This document shows, piece by piece, positions 27,481-34,881 of a DNA stretch of 64,000 bases. The notes beneath the pieces are model-generated. The model was given only the letters and a program-made list of their open reading frames with translations, had not been told where the DNA came from and ran no database searches. The stretch lies in assembly GCA_020639235.1 (NCBI GenBank), contig JACKHC010000001.1, positions 434,001-498,000 of the forward strand. Direction: 5' to 3'. The DNA comes from Phycisphaeraceae bacterium (lineage in GTDB: Bacteria; Planctomycetota; Phycisphaerae; Phycisphaerales; UBA1924). Positions within the stretch are counted from its first letter, which is position 1, and the number at the start of each line of letters is the position of its first letter. A program made the position numbers and the translations under genes.

Positions 27481-28194
27481 TCACCGCGTCGCCCGGAGTG
27501 CCGACGCGATCGCCTTCTCCAGGGCCGCCGTGATCGCCCTCGCGTCCGTCTCACGCCCGAACGCCCTCGGCTCAAGGAAGCGCACCCGGGCACCGCTCCT
27601 CGATCGCCTCCAGATCGAGCCCCAGGCGCTCCGCGACACCGGAGTCCCCGAGATCGCCACGGGCAGCACCCGCGCACCCGTCCTCCGCACCATCAACCCC
27701 ACACCCTCGCGGAAGGGCAGGACTTCGCCAAGTACCTGTTCGATGCCGCCCTCAGGGAAGACTCCGAGCGCGCCGCCGGCCTTCACATGCGCCATGGCCT
27801 CGCGCAGTTCCATGCCCGTCGGGTTCTCTCGGTCCACAAAGAGAATCCGCGCAAACCGCCAGAGGCCCTCCAAGAACCGGACCCGCATGTCCTGCGCCAT
27901 CATCCACCGAATCTCAAAGGGGCACGCCGCCTGCACGAGGATCGGGTCGATCCCCGCCGTGTGGTTGCACACCACGATGAGCGGCTCAACCGGAGCGCCC
28001 TCCCCGTCAGATCCGGGGATGTGTTCAAGGCCCTCGTAGGTCGTCCGTTGCCACCGGCGCGCGTACACCTGAAAGAGCCGAACCACCGCCGAGGCGTACC
28101 CGTCGTCGCCGCGCGGTCGCACGCCCACGATCCAGCGCACGAGCAGCGCCCACGCGAACCAGAGCACCAGAATGAGCACGATCCACAAGGTCAT
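27481..28194 (-). CDS. PlsC-like 1-acyl-glycerol-3-phosphate acyltransferase
   Basis: 237-residue membrane acyltransferase that would add a fatty acyl chain to lysophosphatidic acid or a similar acceptor. N-terminal helix 1-22, then NHTAGIDP near residue 77 carrying the H(x4)D catalytic motif, and FPEGGIE near 145 for acceptor binding. It ends 13 bases before the ruvA start on the same strand. It belongs to the PlsC superfamily; the acceptor is not certain, since close relatives act on ornithine lipids or lipid A precursors. Confidence 0.85.
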   Translation of the reverse strand: MTLWIVLILVLWFAWALLVRWIVGVRPRGDDGYASAVVRLFQVYARRWQRTTYEGLEHIPGSDGEGAPVEPLIVVCNHTAGIDPILVQAACPFEIRWMMAQDMRVRFLEGLWRFARILFVDRENPTGMELREAMAHVKAGGALGVFPEGGIEQVLGEVLPFREGVGLMVRRTGARVLPVAISGTPVSRSAWGSIWRRSRSGARVRFLEPRAFGRETDARAITAALEKAIASALRATR

Positions 28195-28241
28195 CGGAGG
28201 CGGATGCTAGTGGAAAGCAAAACACGTGTGCCCGCGGCGCG

Positions 28242-29201
28242 ATGGGGTACATTCCCGACGTGACGCCCTATCCCACCATCGGCATCGATCTCGGCGCGAC
28301 CCACTTCCATGTCGGGCTCGTCGCGCCGGACGGCCGGATCGTGGCGCGCCGGTTCGAGTACACGCACAAGGAACAGGGCGCCCAGCATGTCATCGAGCGC
28401 CTGGCCCAATGCGTCCGCGACACCTGTGCCGACGCCAAGGCCGAACTCGGCGGAGCGGGGGTGGGGGTGATGGGGGCGATGGGGGGGGTGGGCATCGGTG
28501 CGCCGGGGTCGATCGACTTCGACAGGGGTGTTGTCCTCGAAGCCCCCAACATCGAATGGCGCGATGTCCCCCTCGCGCCGATGCTCAAGGAGCACCTGGG
28601 CGTCCCCATCACCATCGACAACGATGTCAACTGCGCCGTGCTCGGCGAGAACACGCTGGGATCGGGGCGCAACGCGCCCGATGCGCTGGGCGTCTGGGTC
28701 GGCACCGGCGTCGGCGGCGGCATCATCCTCAACAACCGCGTCTACCGCGGGCCGCTCGGCACCGCCGGCGAGATCGGCCGCACCGTCCTCTTCCCCGACA
28801 ATCCAAGCGGGAAGCGCCTGATGGAAGAGAACTGCTCGCGCGCCGCCGTGGCAGCAGAAATCGCGCACCGCAACGATCTCCGCGAGTCGCCTTCGTCCTC
28901 CGACATCGCCCGCGCCTATGAAGCCAACGACGAAGTCGTCCGCGACATCGTCGACCGCGCCGCCGATCTCCTGGGCATCTCGATCGCCAACACGCTCTCC
29001 GTGATGAGCATCCCGCTCGTGCTCTTGGGCGGTGGTCTGGCCGAGGCGCTGGGCGAGCCCTACCGCGCCCGCGTCGAGCGTGCCCTCCGCGCAGATGTTT
29101 TCCCCGGCGAGCCGATGTCGCATGTCGAGGTGCGCCTCACGCACCTCCGAGAGAATGCTGGGCTGCTCGGGGCCGCGATGCTCGCGCGTCAATCCGCCTG
29201 A
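28242..29201 (+). CDS. ROK family sugar kinase (glucokinase-like), zinc motif missing
   Basis: 319-residue ROK protein. ATP-binding TIGIDLGATHFHVGLV at the N-terminus, catalytic Asp in TIDNDVNCAVLGE, and GVWVGTGVGGGIILNNRVYRG all match the family; it probably phosphorylates glucose or an amino sugar. After TAGEIGR the usual CxCGxxGCxE zinc-binding motif is absent; the stretch reads FPDNPSGKRLMEENCSR. Near residue 73-85 a Gly/Val/Met run is encoded by a G-rich tract (28457-28492). ATG 28242 is used; GTG 28260 would also do. Its end overlaps ruvX on the opposite strand by 13 bases. Confidence 0.82.
   Translation: MGYIPDVTPYPTIGIDLGATHFHVGLVAPDGRIVARRFEYTHKEQGAQHVIERLAQCVRDTCADAKAELGGAGVGVMGAMGGVGIGAPGSIDFDRGVVLEAPNIEWRDVPLAPMLKEHLGVPITIDNDVNCAVLGENTLGSGRNAPDALGVWVGTGVGGGIILNNRVYRGPLGTAGEIGRTVLFPDNPSGKRLMEENCSRAAVAAEIAHRNDLRESPSSSDIARAYEANDEVVRDIVDRAADLLGISIANTLSVMSIPLVLLGGGLAEALGEPYRARVERALRADVFPGEPMSHVEVRLTHLRENAGLLGAAMLARQSA
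28457..28492 (+). other. G-quadruplex-like G-tract inside the ROK kinase gene
   Basis: Five G-runs in 36 bases: 5, 5, 5, 8 and 3 Gs separated by T, TGAT, CGAT and T. Spacing fits a G-quadruplex in the coding strand or mRNA. It encodes the Gly-Val-Met run ahead of the conserved GIGAPGS motif. Confidence 0.55.
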
Positions 29202-29620
29202 TCGCCACTCGACTCGAAGAACCCCCGCAGGATATGCGCAGCCGCGATCGCGTCGCGCTTCGCCTTCTTCTGCCCGTGCGTCATCCCCGTGTTCGCCATC
29301 GACCAGTCCGCTTCCGCGCTGGTCAGCCGCTCGTCGAAAAGATGCACAGTCAGCCCGCTCCGCTCCGCCAGCCGATCCGCGAGCGTGCGCATGGACTTGG
29401 CGCGCGGCCCCTCCGTGCCGTCCATGTTGATGGGCAGCCCGATCACCAGCGCGTCCGGCTCGTGCTCCTCGATCACCTTCATGAGCCGATCGATCAGCGC
29501 GCTCCCATCGCTCACAAGCGCACACTCGATGACTTCTACGGGCGAGGCGATCTTCAACTCATCCGAGCCGGACGCGATTCCGGTGCGCTTGTCGCCGATG
29601 TCGAAGCAGAGATAACGCAT
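29189..29620 (-). CDS. ruvX: Putative Holliday junction resolvase RuvX (YqgF)
   Basis: 143-residue YqgF/RuvX family protein, an RNase H-fold nuclease linked to pre-16S rRNA processing and junction resolution. FDIGDKRTGIASGS at the N-terminus carries the first Asp, VIGLPINMDGTEG the middle motif, and FDERLTSAEAD...DAIAAAHILRGF the C-terminal acidic residues. Its ATG shares its first base with the stop of the upstream zinc-ribbon gene, so they are coupled. Length is normal. Confidence 0.9.
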   Translation of the reverse strand: MRYLCFDIGDKRTGIASGSDELKIASPVEVIECALVSDGSALIDRLMKVIEEHEPDALVIGLPINMDGTEGPRAKSMRTLADRLAERSGLTVHLFDERLTSAEADWSMANTGMTHGQKKAKRDAIAAAHILRGFFESSGDQAD

Positions 29621-30111
29621 CAGGTACTCACCGGCTCCCCCTTGATGTGCCCGCACTCGGGGCATCGATCCTCGATTCCAGTCAGGTCGTAGCCGCAACT
29701 CTGGCAACACCCGGCGGGGAACCACTTGGGCATCCGCTTATACCGCGGCGTGTGGAACGAGCATCCGAGCAGAACAAGGCCCGTCAGCACACACACCACC
29801 GGTGGCACCGTGATCCGCCACGGCTGGCCTTGCATCGGAGTTTCCAGCCGCCCCGCGAAGGGCAGTTGATCAAGAAACCCGGGTTTGTTTGGCGCTGCAA
29901 CATGAAACCCCGTGCCACCCGGCCCGCCGATGTTCTGCAGGATGTACAGCCGCCCGTAATCCGCCATGAGTCGATCCGCGCCGCTCGTGTTGCCGGGCGG
30001 ATTCCAGATGAACCCGTACGCGCGCCAGTAACTCAATCCCCACATCGTCAGGATCACGATGCCCGCCCGTCGGAGGATCAGCCGCGTTCGTCTGCGTTTT
30101 GGCGGTCTCAT
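29620..30111 (-). CDS. Zinc-ribbon membrane protein, paralogue 3 of tandem triplet
   Basis: 163 residues: basic start RPPKRRRTRL, membrane helix about 10-27, a polar outside region of about 70 residues, second helix (TVPPVVCVLTGLVLLGCSF), then a cytoplasmic zinc ribbon CQSCGYDLTGIEDRCPECG near the end. Start (ATG 30111) overlaps the previous stop as ATGA, and its own stop abuts ruvX. Function unknown; the ribbon may bind RNA or a partner protein. Confidence 0.65.
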   Translation of the reverse strand: MRPPKRRRTRLILRRAGIVILTMWGLSYWRAYGFIWNPPGNTSGADRLMADYGRLYILQNIGGPGGTGFHVAAPNKPGFLDQLPFAGRLETPMQGQPWRITVPPVVCVLTGLVLLGCSFHTPRYKRMPKWFPAGCCQSCGYDLTGIEDRCPECGHIKGEPVST

Positions 30112-30590
30112 GGCGCTTCTGCCTGAACCATACGCCCGCACTCCGGGCACTGATCCGCAATTCCATTGAGGTCATATCCGCACTTCGGGCAATGCCCCTT
30201 CGGATGCCGCCGTAAGAGGGAGAATCCAATCAGCGCAGCGCTGGAACAAATGGGAACTGTGGCAGGGATGGTGAACGCCTTTCCCGCCCAGATCGTCGCG
30301 TCTTGCTGGTCTCCGAAAATGTATGTCCTTCCGGAATGCCACGGCCCTAGAGAGCCGCCAGACAGAAGCCTCGTATCAGCAGCACGAATGGTCTTGATGC
30401 CCAGCTGAACATGAATCAAGCCGCGGGCGATATCCACACGGTTCAGTCGCAAGTTGGGCGTGAATGTGAACTGGTTCGCCGTCCCGGAGTTCCACCCCGT
30501 GGAAAGGCCGACAACGAAGGTCATCCCCCACATCACAAGTAACACAGCCCCCAACCAACGGCAGATCAACATGGTACGTCGGCGCTTCAC
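30108..30590 (-). CDS. Zinc-ribbon membrane protein, paralogue 2 of tandem triplet
   Basis: 160 residues with the same plan as its neighbours: VKRRRTMLICRWLGAVLLVMWGM at the N-terminus (helix about 10-30), an outside domain, a second helix (IPATVPICSSAALIGFSLL), and CPKCGYDLNGIADQCPECG. The GTG at 30590 overlaps the previous stop by four bases (GTGA), which decides the start. The middle domain is poorly conserved between the three, while helices and ribbon are close, suggesting duplication followed by fast change outside. Confidence 0.65.
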   Translation of the reverse strand: MKRRRTMLICRWLGAVLLVMWGMTFVVGLSTGWNSGTANQFTFTPNLRLNRVDIARGLIHVQLGIKTIRAADTRLLSGGSLGPWHSGRTYIFGDQQDATIWAGKAFTIPATVPICSSAALIGFSLLRRHPKGHCPKCGYDLNGIADQCPECGRMVQAEAP

Positions 30591-31078
30591 GGCTGTGCTT
30601 CCTTTACCGCGCGCCCGCACTCTGGGCATTGATCCGTGATTCCCGAGAGGTCGTACCCGCACTTCCGGCAATGGCCCTTCGGATATCGCAGCCAGAACGA
30701 GAATCCGATCAGCACGGCACTCAACCCGAGCGGCGCAATCGCGGGGATGATGAGCATCCGCTTGTACGGCGTGGCCGGACCGGGCTGAGCGTCATACTGC
30801 CCAAGCAAATACGCCGAAGCCGAAGATGTCTGCTGGTACGGGTCGTCAACTGTGACGCCGCATGACCATCCATCAAACACATTGATATCCCAGTTGTCGT
30901 GATACACGATCAGCCCGCTATCGAACTCGACGACATCGGCAGTCATCGAGCCGGAGCCACCCCAAATCGTGCATTCCCACGCGATGACCAGTCGCCGAAC
31001 AAGAGTCATCCCCCACAACACCAAAATCACAATACCCGCCCAACGACAGATCAACTTGATCCGCCGCCGGCGTGTCAT
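30587..31078 (-). CDS. Zinc-ribbon membrane protein, paralogue 1 of tandem triplet
   Basis: 163 residues: TRRRRIKLICRWAGIVILVLWGM (basic start plus helix), an outside domain with two cysteines (WECTIWGG; GWSCGV), a second helix (IIPAIAPLGLSAVLIGFSF), and HCRKCGYDLSGITDQCPECG. First gene of a four-gene overlapping chain ending in ruvX. It is 35 bases upstream of the nuoH stop, on the same strand, so it may be transcribed with nuoH. Family known from planctomycetes, role unknown. Confidence 0.65.
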   Translation of the reverse strand: MTRRRRIKLICRWAGIVILVLWGMTLVRRLVIAWECTIWGGSGSMTADVVEFDSGLIVYHDNWDINVFDGWSCGVTVDDPYQQTSSASAYLLGQYDAQPGPATPYKRMLIIPAIAPLGLSAVLIGFSFWLRYPKGHCRKCGYDLSGITDQCPECGRAVKEAQP

Positions 31079-31113
31079 GTGCGCGTTCCTTTCTTCTTAC
31101 TCGCGAAGCGAAA

Positions 31114-32418
31114 TCAGACCGCCGCGTCCGACAGCGCCACCGGGTCCGTTGGCTTCGTCTCCACCGTCTCGCCCGCCAGCGGATTGAACCGCGAGCCCGC
31201 CATCGGAACCTTGCGGTTCACATCGTCCTTGGGCAGGAAGGGCGCGACGATCATCGCTAGCGCGATCACCACGACATTCATCACGATCAACTGCCATGGG
31301 CTGGTCCAGCCCATGTGCCGCATGATCGCAGTCGCGACGACCAGCGTGATGCCGAGCGGAATCAGCGACTGCCACCCGAGTTTGAGCACCTGGTCGTAGC
31401 GGATGCGCGGGATCGTCCACCGGATGATCATCATGAACACGACCGACAGGATCACCTTGTTGAAGAATACCAGGAACTTCACCAGCGCCGGGAGCAGCCC
31501 GACCGCCTCGGGGTGTGTCAGAGACACGAACGGTAGGTGGTACCCGCCGAAGAACAGCAGCACGCAGAACGCGCTGCTCGTCATCATGTGCGCGTACTCG
31601 CCCAGGAAGAACAGCGCGAAGCGCATCGCGCTGTATTCGGTGTGGTAGCCGCCCACCAGTTCCTGCTCGGCCTCGGCGTTGTCGAAGGGCGCCCGGTTCG
31701 CCTCCGCCAGAATGCAGGTGTAGAACAGCACCGCCGCGATCGGCATGCTCAGGATGTACCACCCGCCCTCGATCTGGTTCTCAACGATCGCGCTGGGCGC
31801 CAGACTCCCCGCCACCAGCAGCACGGCGAGAATCGATAAGCCGAGCGGAATCTCGTACGAGATCATCCCCGCGCTGGCGCGCAGCCCGCCGAGGAACGAG
31901 TACTTGTTGTTGGAGGCCCACCCGCCCAGCGTCACGCCGTATACGCCGAGCGACGCGATCGCGATCAGGTATACGAACCCCACATTGATGTCCGCGCCCG
32001 CGACCAGCGCCCGCCCGCCCTCGACCAGCCCCCACAGCGCGCCATCGGGGATATCGATGTACCCACCCCACGGGATGATCGCCCACCCGATGAAGGCCGG
32101 CACCACGGCAACCGCTGGCGCAAGCGTGAACAGCCACTTGTCCGCCCCTTTGGGCATGTAGTCCTCTTTGAGGATGAATTTCAGGCCGTCCGCCAGCGAC
32201 TGGCCCAGCCCCCAGAAGCCGAACCCGCGGGTGAGTTTCTTGAGGACGGGGAGCCCGAGGTCGAAACCTACACGGTTGGGCCCGAGCCGGTCCTGGATGT
32301 AGGCGCTGATCTTGCGTTCGAAATAGATCAGCATGGGGAGGGTGCCGAGGATCGCGTGAACCACCGCGACGACGACGATGACCCCGACAAACACCTGCGC
32401 TGGGATGGTGAAGTTCAT
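31114..32418 (-). CDS. nuoH: NADH-quinone oxidoreductase subunit H
   Basis: 434-residue membrane subunit of complex I that forms part of the quinone site. Family blocks: LPMLIYFERKISAYIQDRLGPNRVG near residue 28-52, GFGFWGLGQSLADGLKFILKED, GWASNNKYSFLGGLRASAGMISYEIPLG, and LAEANRAPFDNAEAEQELVGGYHTEY with the conserved acidic loop. About eight hydrophobic helices. It is longer than the usual 320-350 residues because of added loops and a polar C-terminal tail (ETKPTDPVALSDAAV). It stands alone, away from nuoG and from nuoI or nuoA-N. Confidence 0.95.
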   Translation of the reverse strand: MNFTIPAQVFVGVIVVVAVVHAILGTLPMLIYFERKISAYIQDRLGPNRVGFDLGLPVLKKLTRGFGFWGLGQSLADGLKFILKEDYMPKGADKWLFTLAPAVAVVPAFIGWAIIPWGGYIDIPDGALWGLVEGGRALVAGADINVGFVYLIAIASLGVYGVTLGGWASNNKYSFLGGLRASAGMISYEIPLGLSILAVLLVAGSLAPSAIVENQIEGGWYILSMPIAAVLFYTCILAEANRAPFDNAEAEQELVGGYHTEYSAMRFALFFLGEYAHMMTSSAFCVLLFFGGYHLPFVSLTHPEAVGLLPALVKFLVFFNKVILSVVFMMIIRWTIPRIRYDQVLKLGWQSLIPLGITLVVATAIMRHMGWTSPWQLIVMNVVVIALAMIVAPFLPKDDVNRKVPMAGSRFNPLAGETVETKPTDPVALSDAAV

Positions 32419-32445
32419 AGGGGAGACAGTGTAACGGTGTCGGGG

Positions 32446-33018
32446 TCACATCCCCATCGCAGCGGTCTCGCCGGGCCGAGGCGTCACGACCAGCAACATG
32501 AACTCCGCCTCCTCATCGCCGATATTCCGCGCCTCGTGCGTCACATCCGCCGCGCATGTAAAAGAGTCGCCCGATTCGAGGATGATGGGCGTGCCGTCGA
32601 TCACCAGCTCGACCCGCCCCCGAAAGACGGTCACATGCTCCATGATGCCCGGCGCCTCGGGCGCGAACTCGCCGGTGGAGGCGGCAACGGGGATCCTCCA
32701 CTTGAGCACCTGCACGCCCCTCCGGACCAGCGACGGGCTCAGCAGCTCTCGCGTCACTCCGGTCTCGGGGTCGAGCAGGACCTTGCCCGAGCCCTTGCGG
32801 ACGGTCTCGTGGCGGACTGCCGGCGGCAGGTCCAGAAGCTCCGAGATCTGGCAATCAAGCCCCACCGCGATCTGCTGAACCACCCGGATGGTGGGGCACT
32901 TCTTGCCCGACTCGATCTCGCTGAGCATCCCGGCGCTGACGCCGCTGGACGAGGCGAGATCGGAGATGGTCATCCCCTTCTCGGTCCGCTTGGCCTTCAC
33001 GAATGGTCCGATATTCAA
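32446..33018 (-). CDS. XRE-cupin transcription regulator
   Basis: 190 residues: an XRE/Cro helix-turn-helix at about 5-60 (MTISDLASSSGVSAGMLSEIESGKKCPTI) and a cupin_2 small-molecule domain at about 105-180 (HVTVFRGRVELVIDGTPIILESGDSF). Regulators of this kind sense a small ligand and repress or activate a nearby gene. The TTG start at 33018 is backed by a strong AAGGAGG seven bases upstream. It faces away from the microprotein gene at 33166, and the palindromes at 33085-33123 are its likely operator. Confidence 0.85.
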   Translation of the reverse strand: MNIGPFVKAKRTEKGMTISDLASSSGVSAGMLSEIESGKKCPTIRVVQQIAVGLDCQISELLDLPPAVRHETVRKGSGKVLLDPETGVTRELLSPSLVRRGVQVLKWRIPVAASTGEFAPEAPGIMEHVTVFRGRVELVIDGTPIILESGDSFTCAADVTHEARNIGDEEAEFMLLVVTPRPGETAAMGM

Positions 33019-33084
33019 AATCAGGCCTCCTTCACTCCATCAATCATCACGATAGCGAAAATATTCGCCGATGTCTTGACTTCA

Positions 33085-33123
33085 ATATTCACAATCGTAC
33101 AATATGTTCACGATCGTGAATAT
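33085..33123. promoter_or_regulatory. Palindromic operator candidate between XRE-cupin gene and microprotein
   Basis: ATATTCACAATCG (33085-33097) and its near-perfect complement CGATCGTGAATAT (33111-33123) are 13 bases apart, one mismatch. Within the right half, TTCACGATCGTGAA (33107-33120) is a perfect 14-base palindrome. A further ATATTCGCCGAT half-site lies at 33061. The zone is AT-rich against a high-GC background, so it likely holds both divergent promoters. Confidence 0.6.
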
Positions 33124-33165
33124 GGTCGTCGTCTTGGAAACCCCAAACTTCAAGGAGGCATCGCC

Positions 33166-33288
33166 ATGACAGCGTTCAATCAATCCTGCCCGTCGTGCTG
33201 GAACTTCCCCACAGCCAGGACATCCGCTCGTTGGGCCTTGGTCGGCCTCGGCGTCGGCGCGTTCATCATCGCCATGCTCTCGATCTGA
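33166..33288 (+). CDS. 40-residue membrane microprotein with CxxC
   Basis: Short ORF preceded by a strong CAAGGAGG ribosome-binding site and followed by a rho-independent terminator, which argues that it is real. Sequence: a polar start with CPSCW (a CxxC pair near residues 8-11), then a basic patch (ARTSAR), and one membrane helix (ALVGLGVGAFIIAMLSI) that ends the protein. It could be a redox- or metal-sensitive single-pass peptide. Gene and operator arrangement suggest control by the divergent XRE-cupin protein. Function unknown. Confidence 0.6.
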   Translation: MTAFNQSCPSCWNFPTARTSARWALVGLGVGAFIIAMLSI

Positions 33289-33321
33289 ACCCCGTCTTCA
33301 GAATGCTGAACTCGTTCGCAC

Positions 33322-33376
33322 CCCGCTCCCCATGCCGGCACGGGCATGGCCTCCGGAGCGGGGGGTTTATTTTTGA
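33322..33376 (+). terminator. Rho-independent terminator after the microprotein
   Basis: Stem CCCCGCTCC (33322-33330) with GGAGCGGGG (33356-33364), an inner stem CCATGCC/GGCATGG, then GGTTTATTTTT. A strong, clear terminator that isolates the microprotein from the next gene. Confidence 0.8.
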
Positions 33377-33418
33377 ATGGCCAGCGGCCTGATCGGCACC
33401 GGCCGCGTATCGGGGAGC

Positions 33419-34138
33419 ATGGCGCTGCGTCGTTTACGGTGGATGACCCATTTCACCCGCCTGCTGGTCGGGGGGCTCTTCATCGGCGTGCCGGCGCTGG
33501 TGCTGATTCCCGCGGTTGGGCGTTCGACCCATTGTTATCTGTTCCGAGGCGATCGGATGTATTTCATCACCACGCCTCAGGGCATCGACACCATCCAGAC
33601 TCATGATTATTTGCTGCATGACGCATCGGAGGTCGGTCTTCCGATCGAGACGCCTTTCTATTGCGCTAACGCGTGGATTCGTTGGGGGAGTTCCAGCTTC
33701 GGTGTCCAGCGTTCGTTTGATCACACGCTCACGATCGAATCGCCATCGGGCACCGGTGACCCGTCGACGCTCACACCGGCGGAGGTCGATGCGGTGTACG
33801 CCCGATACGCGACCCATCTCAGGGCGTATGGCGTGCCGCCCGATACGGCGGACCTCTTCCTTAAAGGCCCCGGTGTGACGACCGTCTTCGACTGGACGAG
33901 GGCGCTGTCGGTCGTGCTCTTTGCGGGCATCGGCCTGAGTGTGGTCTATGGTCTCGGGTGGAGGGTGTCGTCGGGTGCGGTGCGGTTGGTCGATCGGCCC
34001 GATCCCGATATTGATCCCGAGACGGGCCGGTACATCCGTTGCCCGAACTGCAAATACGACCTCGAGGGTTTATCGAGCGGCATCTGCCCTGAGTGCGGCG
34101 AGATCACCACGCGATGCCCGACGGGAGAGCACGCGTGA
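33419..34138 (+). CDS. Zinc-ribbon membrane protein with conserved outside domain, copy A
   Basis: 239 residues from ATG 33419; ATG 33377 is in frame but touches the terminator T-run, so I prefer the later one. N-terminal helix about 10-35, an outside domain of about 140 residues with LTPAEVDAVYARYATHLRAYG and FLKGPG, a second helix (ALSVVLFAGIGLSVVYGLG), and a cytoplasmic ribbon CPNCKYDLEGLSSGICPECG. The outside domain clearly matches the next gene product. Unknown role; a tandem duplicate. Confidence 0.65.
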   Translation: MALRRLRWMTHFTRLLVGGLFIGVPALVLIPAVGRSTHCYLFRGDRMYFITTPQGIDTIQTHDYLLHDASEVGLPIETPFYCANAWIRWGSSSFGVQRSFDHTLTIESPSGTGDPSTLTPAEVDAVYARYATHLRAYGVPPDTADLFLKGPGVTTVFDWTRALSVVLFAGIGLSVVYGLGWRVSSGAVRLVDRPDPDIDPETGRYIRCPNCKYDLEGLSSGICPECGEITTRCPTGEHA

Positions 34139-34836
34139 ACCCCGCCCTGCGCGACCACCCGCTTTTTCGCCCCGTCGCGCCACGGTTCGTGCGTCGATGG
34201 GTGATCGGCGCTTTCATCGTGCTGCCGCTCACACTGTGGTGGCTTACTGGTCTCGGTGGGTCGCGGCGAATCCCGATCGAAACGATGTACTTCACCAAGA
34301 GCGCTGAGGGAGCGCTAGCGTTCTACGACGATTATCCACTCTTGGATGATTGGGATCCCGAAGCGACAAAGGGAGCCGCACTCTTCAATGTGATGGGGCG
34401 CGATCGGTGGGAGAACCGTTTGTTCACAACGGAGCACGGTCACACGCTCTGGATCACTCCCGAGGACAAACGAACCGCAAGCGCGGACGATCTCACGCAG
34501 GCAGATATGGACTCAATCTATGTTGAGTTCGCTCGTCATCTTCGCAAGCAGGGTGCAGACCCAAGGCTTGCAGCCCATTTCCTGAAAGGTCCTGGCACGA
34601 TCGAGAAAATTTGGCCCGCCGGCATCATCATCGCCACAACGGTTTTTTCGATGTGGCTCGGTGCGATGTACGGAATCGGCTGGTTCATCGACGAGTCGAT
34701 CGTCGAGATTCAGAAATCAATGATCCCGCCGGGCTGCTGCCCGCACTGCAAGTACGACCTGACCGGCCTGACAACCAATATTTGCCCCGAGTGCGGCGCG
34801 GCTCACGAAAAAGCCCGGCCGTCAGACCGGGCTTAA
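34135..34836 (+). CDS. Zinc-ribbon membrane protein with conserved outside domain, copy B
   Basis: 233 residues. The GTG at 34135 overlaps the stop of copy A (GTGA), which fixes the start. Same plan: helix about 20-40, outside domain with MYFTKSAEGAL, LTQADMDSIYVEFARHLRKQG and FLKGPGTIEKI, second helix, then CPHCKYDLTGLTTNICPECG. Its last codons overlap a terminator used by the opposite gene (34807-34834). Confidence 0.65.
   Translation: MNPALRDHPLFRPVAPRFVRRWVIGAFIVLPLTLWWLTGLGGSRRIPIETMYFTKSAEGALAFYDDYPLLDDWDPEATKGAALFNVMGRDRWENRLFTTEHGHTLWITPEDKRTASADDLTQADMDSIYVEFARHLRKQGADPRLAAHFLKGPGTIEKIWPAGIIIATTVFSMWLGAMYGIGWFIDESIVEIQKSMIPPGCCPHCKYDLTGLTTNICPECGAAHEKARPSDRA
34807..34834 (-). terminator. 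Terminator of the dockerin gene, embedded in the end of a zinc-ribbon gene
   Basis: Stem AAGCCCGG/CCGGGCTT with an 8-base loop. On the minus strand the stem is followed by a T-run (GCTTTTTCG), so it ends transcription of the gene at 34882-35682. It lies within the last ten codons of the converging plus-strand gene. Confidence 0.7.
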
Positions 34837-34881
34837 ACGAGTCATTTGGTTGAGGATGATGACTCGGAAGAACGCCGTTGC

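Noticed and set aside
32446..33288. XRE gene plus short ORF as a toxin-antitoxin pair
   Set aside because: The genes are divergent, the XRE protein has a cupin sensor domain, and the small protein has no toxin-like features beyond one helix.
33377..33418. Earlier ATG for zinc-ribbon copy A
   Set aside because: It abuts the T-run of a terminator, and the added residues are not helix-like.
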